From assembly GCF_001297065.1 (NCBI RefSeq), contig NZ_LHOX01000015.1:367249-431248 (forward strand): 64,000 nt of DNA, written 5' to 3'. Within the stretch, counting starts at the first letter, position 1, and each line of letters opens with the position of its first letter. Below are positions 1-6,161 of this stretch, piece by piece. A program made the position numbers and the translations under genes. The notes beneath the pieces were generated by a model. That model made no database searches and had not been told where the DNA came from. It worked only from the letters and a program-made list of their open reading frames with translations. The stretch comes from Enterococcus sp. RIT-PI-f (lineage in GTDB: Bacteria; Bacillota; Bacilli; Lactobacillales; Enterococcaceae).

Positions 1-109
1 CGTCATCTTTAAAAGTAACTCTAATCAAATGATAAGCTAGGTTAATAAAAAGATTGATTCCGAAAAAGAAAAGACTAGACATGGAATTATTTCCGTGCTA
101 TTCTTTATT

Positions 110-123
110 AGAAATCGGTTTCA
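110..123 (+). promoter_or_regulatory. Catabolite-responsive element (cre) candidate
   Basis: The 14-mer AGAAATCGGTTTCA matches the cre consensus TGWAANCGNTTNCA at 13 of 14 positions, missing only the first T. It lies 34 bp upstream of the PTS permease start, so CcpA bound here would probably repress the gene when preferred sugars are present. The site is read directly; its function is inferred. Confidence 0.6.
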
Positions 124-156
124 CTATTTTGTTAAGGGTTTGAAAGGAGAAAAATA

Positions 157-1440
157 ATGGATAAATTTATAGGATTTATGGAGAAGCATTTCATTCCGAT
201 TGCTTCTAAAATTGGGTCTCAACGACATTTGGTTGCAATTCGGGATGGGTTTATTGTGACGATGCCATTGATGATTCTAGGATCATTTGGGGTATTGATC
301 AATAATTTGCCAATTCCTGCATATATTGATTTCATGAATGGGATTTTCGGAGAAGGTACGTGGCAGGCATTTGGGAATAATTTATCAGCTGGTACTTTTT
401 CAATACTAGGACTTTTAATCGCTTTCACGGTGTCGTATAATTTAGCTAAGAGCTACAATCAAGACGCATTAGGTGCCGGCGCTATCTCAGTAGCAAGTTT
501 CTTCGCTTTGGGTGCAATTGCTACCGATGCCGATGGCTTGCTGACAGCAGCTGGATTAGGTTCTCAAGGATTATTTTTGGCTTTGATCGTTGCAATTATT
601 TCAACTGAGATTTTCCGTCGTTTGGCAGGCAATCCACGTTTGGTCATCAATATGCCTGATGGGGTGCCACCTGCAGTGTCTCGTTCATTTGCGGCTTTGT
701 TCCCTGCAATGATTACAGTGTCGATCTTTGCTTTGTTTACAGCAATTTTCCAAGCGCTTGGTGTGACGAGCATCGTTCTTTCATTCTATGAGTTGGTGCA
801 ACAACCATTTATGGGATTGGCAAATTCATATCCAGCAGCGCTATTGTTAGGTTTCATTTCTGCATTCTTATGGTTCTTTGGTTTACATGGTGCCAATATC
901 ATCGATCCATTTATGCAAACGATCAATGTACCAGCTATCGAAGCCAATGCAAAAGCATTGCAAGCTGGAACGGATCTGCCTTACATCGTCAACAAACCGT
1001 TCTTTGATTCATTTGTCAATATCGGTGGTACAGGTGCAACATTAGGCTTATTGATTGCGATTTTCTTAGTTGCTCGTCATCATAAAGCGTATATGACTGT
1101 GGCAAAATTGTCAGTTGCGCCAGGTATCTTCATGATCAATGAACCTGTAATGTTTGGGTTGCCAGTTGTGCTGAATCCGATTTTGTTCATTCCATACGTG
1201 TTGACACCATTGGTTCTAGTCACAACAGCGTATTTCGCAACGGCCACCGGGCTTGTTCCTGCGGCTACCGTGATTGCACCATGGACAACACCACCGATTA
1301 TTGGCGGTATTTTATCTACACAAAGTATTGCTGGTGGGATTCTAGCAGCAGTCAACTTGATTTTATCCGTTGTGATTTACCTGCCATTTGTTAAAATGGC
1401 GCAAATTCAAGAAACACGTCGTTTAAAAAACGCAGAATAA
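157..1440 (+). CDS. PTS lactose/cellobiose-family sugar permease, EIIC component (CelB-like)
   Basis: A 427-residue polytopic membrane protein of the lactose/cellobiose/chitobiose PTS family. It would form the channel that carries a beta-glucoside across the membrane while IIB phosphorylates it. The start MDKFIGFMEKHFIPIASKIGSQ and the central conserved stretch FFGLHGANIIDP, followed by INEPVMFGLPVVLNP, are typical of CelB proteins. Length is normal for a single IIC. No IIA or IIB gene lies beside it, so it must use partners encoded elsewhere or left of the window. A clean AAAGGAG ribosome site precedes the ATG, and a cre site lies upstream. A GntR gene follows. Substrate cannot be settled from the sequence. 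Confidence 0.93.
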   Translation: MDKFIGFMEKHFIPIASKIGSQRHLVAIRDGFIVTMPLMILGSFGVLINNLPIPAYIDFMNGIFGEGTWQAFGNNLSAGTFSILGLLIAFTVSYNLAKSYNQDALGAGAISVASFFALGAIATDADGLLTAAGLGSQGLFLALIVAIISTEIFRRLAGNPRLVINMPDGVPPAVSRSFAALFPAMITVSIFALFTAIFQALGVTSIVLSFYELVQQPFMGLANSYPAALLLGFISAFLWFFGLHGANIIDPFMQTINVPAIEANAKALQAGTDLPYIVNKPFFDSFVNIGGTGATLGLLIAIFLVARHHKAYMTVAKLSVAPGIFMINEPVMFGLPVVLNPILFIPYVLTPLVLVTTAYFATATGLVPAATVIAPWTTPPIIGGILSTQSIAGGILAAVNLILSVVIYLPFVKMAQIQETRRLKNAE

Positions 1441-1480
1441 ACAAATAGTTCATTTCAGCTAAATAAAGAAAAAACAGACT

Positions 1481-1576
1481 GACCGGCTGCGAGTAAAGTG
1501 TGCATCTCCACCTCATTGTGTGACAAATCAAGTTGCAGCAGGTGTTGACACACTATCGTCAAGCCGGTTCTTTTTT
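1481..1576 (+). terminator. Nested multi-helix element ending in a T run
   Basis: Three helices nest in order: GACCGGCT (1481-1488) with AGCCGGTT (1562-1569), AGTGTG (1497-1502) with CACACT (1549-1554), and CACCT (1509-1513) with AGGTG (1540-1544). Six Ts follow at 1571-1576. It could simply terminate the permease transcript, but it is far larger than an ordinary terminator and sits just before the GntR start, so a leader attenuator is also possible. Confidence 0.45.
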
Positions 1577-1621
1577 AGTCGTTTTGGAAAAAAATTGGAA
1601 ACCGTTTCGGAGGTGGCAAAG

Positions 1622-2362
1622 ATGCCGAAGTATTTGGAGATTGCAGATGTACTGCGTAAAAGAATCAAAGATGGGACTTACCCAAAAGACAGCTTGTTGC
1701 CATATCAAACAGAGCTGGTGGAAGAATTTGGTGTCAGTCGCATGACAATCAAGAATGCGGTCAATATCCTGATCATGGAAGGGCTGCTGCTGACGAAACG
1801 AGGATCCGGTACGAAGGTGTTGAACCATTCTTTTGCAGGCAAAGATACATCTTCAGTAACAGAATACAAAGGGTTAAGTTACCAAATGAAACAAGAAAAA
1901 CGGCAGTTGACAAGTCAAGTCATTACATTTGAAGTCTGCTTTCCTACGACTAGGATCCAAGAGATGTTGCAAGTGACGCCTGAACAACCTGTCTATCATG
2001 TCATCAGACTGCGGGTTCTTGAGGGAAATCCATACATACTTGAGCACTCGTATATGCCTGTCGATTTGGTGCGTGGGTTGACCAAAGATATTTTGGAAGA
2101 CTCGGTTTATGATTACATCCTGCAAGACTTAGGCCATCGATTTGCCGGCGCTTATCGGACCTTTCAAGCAGCGAAAAGCGATCAGTACGATCAGGCTTAT
2201 CTTGATTGCAAAGAAGATGACCCAGTATTGGAGTTGGAGCAGATCATTTATTTAGAATCTGGCCGACCAATCGATTACTCGTATAGCCGTAATCGCTATG
2301 ATGTGAAAGGCTATTCGATGTTGGATATGAAACCTGATTTGCTGCAGCATCATAAAAAATAG
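1622..2362 (+). CDS. GntR-family transcriptional regulator, UTRA (HutC) subfamily
   Basis: A 246-residue regulator. The N-terminal winged helix (about residues 1-70: MPKYLEIADVLRKRIKDG, then SRMTIKNAVNILIMEGLL) is a textbook GntR DNA-binding domain. The rest fits a UTRA ligand-binding domain, which normally senses a sugar phosphate. I placed the start at 1622 because GGAGGTGG lies just upstream, and a longer reading frame beginning at 1520 has no such site and runs through the preceding structured element. It follows the PTS permease in the same direction, so it probably controls that gene or a related PTS operon. The palindrome GAAACCGTTTC just upstream of the ribosome site is a possible autoregulatory operator. 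Confidence 0.9.
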   Translation: MPKYLEIADVLRKRIKDGTYPKDSLLPYQTELVEEFGVSRMTIKNAVNILIMEGLLLTKRGSGTKVLNHSFAGKDTSSVTEYKGLSYQMKQEKRQLTSQVITFEVCFPTTRIQEMLQVTPEQPVYHVIRLRVLEGNPYILEHSYMPVDLVRGLTKDILEDSVYDYILQDLGHRFAGAYRTFQAAKSDQYDQAYLDCKEDDPVLELEQIIYLESGRPIDYSYSRNRYDVKGYSMLDMKPDLLQHHKK

Positions 2363-2404
2363 CAGGGAAATTCGGGCAGTTGGTTCCAAAAAGGTAAAGG
2401 ATAC

Positions 2405-2442
2405 GCGTGATGGAAGTAGTAGCTTTCGTCACGCATTTTTTT
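2405..2442 (+). terminator. Rho-independent terminator after the GntR gene
   Basis: A 12-bp stem (2405-2416 with 2423-2434, counting two G-U pairs) with a six-base loop is followed by seven Ts. Confidence 0.8.
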
Positions 2443-2480
2443 ATGTCTAAGAGTATCAAATGAAGTCGCAAGACGCGTTC

Positions 2481-2506
2481 TTAGTGTAAAGGTACCTTTA
2501 CACTAA
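2481..2506. promoter_or_regulatory. Perfect 26-bp palindrome, probable operator
   Basis: The 13-base half site TTAGTGTAAAGGT is followed immediately by its exact reverse complement. TTTACA (2497-2502) inside it can serve as a -35 box 18 bp before TACACT (2521-2526). A further half-site-like TAGTTGTAAAG lies just downstream at about 2526-2536. Binding here would block the promoter of the XRE gene that starts at 2559, which suggests autoregulation. Confidence 0.6.
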
Positions 2507-2558
2507 TCCTTCTATTATGATACACTAGTTGTAAAGTAAACTTGACAGGAGAAAAGCA

Positions 2559-2771
2559 ATGCCCGTTATGAATAGAGTAAGGATGATCCGTGAAAAAGCT
2601 AAACTATCACAAGGCGAACTGGCTGAAATCCTCGGTGTTTCTAGGCAAACCGTCAATGCTATCGAAACCAATAAGTATAATCCATCCTTGGAACTCGCTT
2701 TACGTATTGCTCATTATTTTCAACTGCCTATCGAGGATATTTTTAGATTGACTGGGGGGAATGCTAAATGA
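2559..2771 (+). CDS. Small XRE/Cro-type transcriptional regulator
   Basis: A 70-residue protein that is essentially one helix-turn-helix domain. Its recognition region is [21 protein letters not shown], then [17 protein letters not shown] and a short acidic tail. This is the YgzD-like class of compact repressors, usually encoded just before a small membrane protein. ACAGGAG precedes the ATG. Its stop overlaps the next start, so both genes are translated together. The palindrome upstream is the obvious binding site. The signal it responds to is unknown. Confidence 0.9.
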   Translation: MPVMNRVRMIREKAKLSQGELAEILGVSRQTVNAIETNKYNPSLELALRIAHYFQLPIEDIFRLTGGNAK

Positions 2772-3364
2772 AACATTTTCGTTCGGATATCATCCAAAAA
2801 ATTGTGCTGATGATTTGGACCGTTGGCAATCTAGTGGTATTTGCGTGGTTAGGTAAGTGGTATATTGGCCTAATCTTTCTGGTTGTCTTTTATCTCATTT
2901 TGGCTTTGATGCTTTGGCTGACACGCGGGGCGCGACTTGGAAAAAAGACCTATGATGAAAGACAATTGAAATTAAAAAGCAGGAGTTATGAAATAGGCTT
3001 GTCTATTGGCGGTCTGTTATTATATTTGGCACCCAATTACTTCAGAGACACCACTCAATTTGCATTATTTGTTATTGGTGTGGTTGGGATGATCATCTTT
3101 GGGTATCAAATCATCACAGAAAGTCTATTCGCATGGAATGAATCGAAAAAAGAACGGTATGGTGTTTTGGGTACTGTGACTGTTCTAGGTATTTTGGGTC
3201 TGACGTTGTATATTCGGGATACGATAATCGGCACACAATCTTTTTTGGCAAATGGTAGGATTGCCATCGATTCTGGGTTTTGGCTGTTTTTGGCTTGTTT
3301 TGTCGTGGGGTGTTTGGGGTGGATACGGATGTATGTGGATAGACATATGATGTTGAAATCTTGA
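2768..3364 (+). CDS. Multi-pass membrane protein paired with an XRE regulator
   Basis: A 198-residue hydrophobic protein. Strongly hydrophobic stretches fall near residues 10-30, 32-50, 75-90, 95-113, 133-150 and 170-190, with a charged loop ([17 protein letters not shown]) between the second and third. The DERQ motif in the first cytoplasmic loop is common in the small membrane proteins that accompany XRE regulators in Firmicutes. Its ATG overlaps the regulator stop (ATGA), so they form one operon. I do not recognise a biochemical activity. Confidence 0.75.
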   Translation: MKHFRSDIIQKIVLMIWTVGNLVVFAWLGKWYIGLIFLVVFYLILALMLWLTRGARLGKKTYDERQLKLKSRSYEIGLSIGGLLLYLAPNYFRDTTQFALFVIGVVGMIIFGYQIITESLFAWNESKKERYGVLGTVTVLGILGLTLYIRDTIIGTQSFLANGRIAIDSGFWLFLACFVVGCLGWIRMYVDRHMMLKS

Positions 3365-3457
3365 TTACGATAGTCAAGTTGAGGTAACATGTATGCAAAT
3401 GAATAGAGCGACCATTTTGCGCATGGATCAAAAAGAACAAATGAAGATAGTGATTGC

Positions 3458-3496
3458 AAAACAAGAGGTGGAAGTTTTACTTTCACCTCTTGTTTT
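3458..3496. terminator. Terminator hairpin, possibly bidirectional
   Basis: AAAACAAGAGGTG (3458-3470) pairs with CACCTCTTGTTTT (3484-3496). A-rich and T-rich arm ends allow termination in either direction. It closes the XRE/membrane-protein operon. Confidence 0.7.
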
Positions 3497-3536
3497 ATCA
3501 CTTGATAAAAAATATAAATAAATAACCATTTTCTTC

Positions 3537-3565
3537 TTGTCACTACTGAAAGTAAAGGCTATCAT
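3537..3565 (+). promoter_or_regulatory. Sigma-A type promoter
   Basis: TTGTCA (3537-3542) and TATCAT (3560-3565) are separated by exactly 17 bp and sit about 36 bp before the start codon at 3602. Confidence 0.65.
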
Positions 3566-3601
3566 AATAGTGTTAGTAAATAAATATAGGGTGGTAAAAA
3601 A

Positions 3602-4117
3602 ATGAAAGAGTATCAAGATATTATGAATGGCTATCAGAAATACAAAGACTATCAGAGGAAAGTTCTCGCAGTATCGATGGGGTTGATTGTTTTAGCAAGC
3701 ATCATTGTTTATTTGGATCTTGTTAGAATCAGTCCTTTCTTGATCTACTTGGCAGGAATGGGTATCGCTCTTGTTTATGCTACTAAAACACGGGTTGAAA
3801 CGGCAACCTATCCACAACTGAAAAAATACTTGCGAAAGGCAAATCCGACCTTATCAAAACAAGAAGCACTCGTCTTTTTTATTGATCAGCAACTGAATAA
3901 ACTGCCAATGGATGAGGCAAATGACTTATTTGCTTGGCTGGCCGATGATAAAAAATGGCAAGATAAAGAAATACGTAAAGATTTTCATGGGAAAATAGAT
4001 GAACTCAGAGCCTATTATCTGTTTTTGAATGAAATGACTGGTGATGAAGAGAATGGGGAAATCTCTTTTGATACCTATCGGGCGTTGGATACGAATCGTC
4101 ATAAAGAGTTGGTTTAA
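3602..4117 (+). CDS. Hypothetical membrane-anchored protein
   Basis: A 171-residue protein with two adjacent transmembrane segments near residues 22-42 and 45-60, followed by a soluble, charged helical domain of about 110 residues. GGGTGG precedes the ATG. The gene sits directly upstream of a secreted coiled-coil protein, with 13 bp between them, so the two probably form one transcript. I do not recognise the family. The topology suggests a small membrane anchor with a cytoplasmic domain. Confidence 0.7.
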   Translation: MKEYQDIMNGYQKYKDYQRKVLAVSMGLIVLASIIVYLDLVRISPFLIYLAGMGIALVYATKTRVETATYPQLKKYLRKANPTLSKQEALVFFIDQQLNKLPMDEANDLFAWLADDKKWQDKEIRKDFHGKIDELRAYYLFLNEMTGDEENGEISFDTYRALDTNRHKELV

Positions 4118-4130
4118 TAGGAGAATGAGG

Positions 4131-5414
4131 ATGAAATTAAGAAAAGAGTTATTAGGGATTGTATTGGCATTTTCAATGACAGGGATCATTGCGACTTCTG
4201 CAAATGCCAATGCCTATCAAGAAGTATATAACCAACAAGAAAAACAAGAACAAAAAATAAAAACATTACTCGAATCTGAATTTATTTCAGCAGATGAGCA
4301 AAGTATTTTAAAAAATGAACTTTCAACTTTTGAGCAAGCAAAAAATAGTCAAAACAGACAAGGCTTATTGTCGCTAATTGCGCAAAGTGAAGAACAAGTT
4401 TCACAGGTTTCGCAAAGTGTCGCTTCTATGGAAGCCAATGCGATTCAAACCGAACTAGGACAAGTAGAAATACAAATCGACGCTTTAGCTGAAAAAAGCG
4501 ATGAAGCATTTATAAGTAAAGAAGACCAAGACCAAATCAAGGACCTAGTAGAGAAGTATCAGACAGTTAGTGACACAAAAGAAATCACACCAGTCCGTGC
4601 ACTAGCTGATGAAGCAAAGACACTGACGGAAGCAGTCACAGATAATCAAAAAGAACTGATTTCTCTAGTTGATACACTCAAGGCAGATAACGAATCAAGT
4701 GATACACTGTTAAAGAAACCGTATCTGTCAGATAGTGAAAAAAAAGAGTTGAACCAAAATAAAGCAGACAATCAACAATTCTTTGAAGATGCGGATGTAA
4801 AGCAAGCTGTAGTTGATAGACAAGAAGCGTCATCTAAGCTGATCGAAACGGTCAGTCAGAAGCAAGCAGCTACTGCTAAAGATTTCAAATCATATGAAGA
4901 CAAAGCGAAATCTCTGATCAACGAAACCAAATCGCTCCTGAGCAATGGCGATCTTTCCGACGACGAGAAAACAGAACTGACCTCTGCGAAAACCCAATTA
5001 GAAGACAGTTTAGTGTTGAAAGACTACACACCTGGAAATTTAAAAACAGGCTTCACAGATTTGGACGATCAGTATACCAACGCGAAAACAAGCAGTGACA
5101 AACGAATCGCTGACAAGAAAAAAGCAGCGGCACAGGCTGAACGTGAAAAACAAGAAAAAGAGCAAGCCGCCCAAGCCAAAGCAGCGGAAGAAGCAAGTCA
5201 AGCCAGCAGTAACCAAACAAGTTCGAATCAATCCACACCTTCACCTTCATTGGTAGGAGAATGGTATCAAGCGCCTGACGGATATAAATTTTTGAAGGTT
5301 GAAAGTGGTAAGACATATGGACAAGTTAAGATTCCTAGTAACTTTACATTGATTACTGCAACAGAAGCACAAAGTTATACGCCAGGCCACGGAAACGGGT
5401 ATGCCAAACAATAG
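4131..5414 (+). CDS. Secreted coiled-coil protein with signal peptide
   Basis: A 427-residue protein beginning MKLRKELLGIVLAF, a signal peptide that probably ends near ANANA (about residue 28). Residues 30-330 are low in hydrophobic residues and rich in Gln, Glu, Lys and Ser, and look like long alpha-helical coiled coil. Residues 330-375 form an Ala/Gln/Glu/Lys stretch, then a Ser/Asn/Thr-rich linker leads to a C-terminal block of about 55 residues containing GEWYQAPDGYKFLKVE. AGGAG lies 7 bp before the ATG at 4131; reading frames extending further left overlap the preceding gene and lack a site. No LPXTG anchor is present. It probably acts at the cell surface or is released. The function is unknown. 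Confidence 0.8.
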   Translation: MKLRKELLGIVLAFSMTGIIATSANANAYQEVYNQQEKQEQKIKTLLESEFISADEQSILKNELSTFEQAKNSQNRQGLLSLIAQSEEQVSQVSQSVASMEANAIQTELGQVEIQIDALAEKSDEAFISKEDQDQIKDLVEKYQTVSDTKEITPVRALADEAKTLTEAVTDNQKELISLVDTLKADNESSDTLLKKPYLSDSEKKELNQNKADNQQFFEDADVKQAVVDRQEASSKLIETVSQKQAATAKDFKSYEDKAKSLINETKSLLSNGDLSDDEKTELTSAKTQLEDSLVLKDYTPGNLKTGFTDLDDQYTNAKTSSDKRIADKKKAAAQAEREKQEKEQAAQAKAAEEASQASSNQTSSNQSTPSPSLVGEWYQAPDGYKFLKVESGKTYGQVKIPSNFTLITATEAQSYTPGHGNGYAKQ

Positions 5415-5431
5415 CGTATGAAAAATGCAAG

Positions 5432-5466
5432 CAGACCACATTACTACGATGGGGTCTGTTTTTTTT
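5432..5466 (+). terminator. Rho-independent terminator
   Basis: CAGACC (5432-5437) pairs with GGTCTG (5453-5458), followed by eight Ts. Confidence 0.75.
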
Positions 5467-5483
5467 GTCGATTAGATGACATA

Positions 5484-5864
5484 TCAGCCAAACTTCTTAT
5501 AAAGCGCCTCAGTCAAAGTCTCAGAAAAATTGATTTGCTCTTTCTCAGCTTTTTTTGCCAACCATTCTGGAATCGTTACGTTCTTGCGAATCGTTTTGTT
5601 TCCGCGAATGTAAGGCATAGAATTTGCTTGGACCAAGGTGACAAAATCGTTGGTATCCGCCAAAATGATGGCGCGGATATCGGGGGCATCGGGTAAGGTC
5701 AGATCTTCATCTATATAATAAGCAATGATGCTAGACAAGAAATCTTTGGCTTCTTCCATTGCTTCCTCTAATGAATCGCCTTGTGTACCGCCATTGAATG
5801 CTGGAAATGTTACAGAATAGCCGTCTTCTTCGGTGTGGAAAATAGCTGGATAGGTTTTTAACAA
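5484..5864 (-). CDS. HicB-family antitoxin (orphan)
   Basis: A 126-residue HicB-like protein. The N-terminal half (YPAIFHTEEDGYSVTFPAF, then GDSLEEAMEEAKDFL) is the degraded RNase-H-like HicB fold, with the conserved pattern of periodic acidic residues. The C-terminal end (RKNVTIPEWLAKKAEKEQ, then NFSETLTEAL) is a ribbon-helix-helix DNA-binding domain. The start is TTG at 5862-5864, with AAAGGAG about 8 bp upstream. HicB normally neutralises the HicA mRNA interferase. No intact hicA is found on either side, only a short trace immediately upstream. Confidence 0.87.
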   Translation of the reverse strand: MLKTYPAIFHTEEDGYSVTFPAFNGGTQGDSLEEAMEEAKDFLSSIIAYYIDEDLTLPDAPDIRAIILADTNDFVTLVQANSMPYIRGNKTIRKNVTIPEWLAKKAEKEQINFSETLTEALYKKFG

Positions 5865-5896
5865 TTGTATCGACTCCTTTGATTTTTGATAAAGAG

Positions 5897-5940
5897 TTAG
5901 CGCAGTCCAAGTTGCTTCAGCAGCTTAAGGGTAACTCCTT
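5897..5940 (-). pseudogene. Possible hicA 3' remnant upstream of hicB
   Basis: On the minus strand a 15-codon stretch reads KGVTLKLLKQLGLR and then stop. This resembles the usual C-terminus of HicA toxins (KGT..ILKQAGL stop) and lies where hicA normally ends, 32 bp before hicB. An in-frame stop occurs just upstream, so nothing longer survives. The match is short and could be chance. Confidence 0.35.
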
Positions 5941-6161
5941 TGTATTTTTATTATACGCATAATGCGCATTGGAATCAATTGTCAAAAATTCGAGTCAGTA
6001 AAACTGCAGTTAAAATAAACCACGCTTTCAGAAATATCTCAAAAGATCAGGATTGAACCATGATATAATCATATTGACTATATTAAACTTACGCAGTAAA
6101 TCAGCATGAGTTTAAAAAAAAGCAACTTTAAAAATTAGATAATGTGAAAGGAAAGATGTAG

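Noticed and set aside
5418..5696. Plus-strand reading frame of 92 codons across the terminator
   Set aside because: It lies over the terminator and the reverse strand of the well-supported HicB gene and has no recognisable domain.
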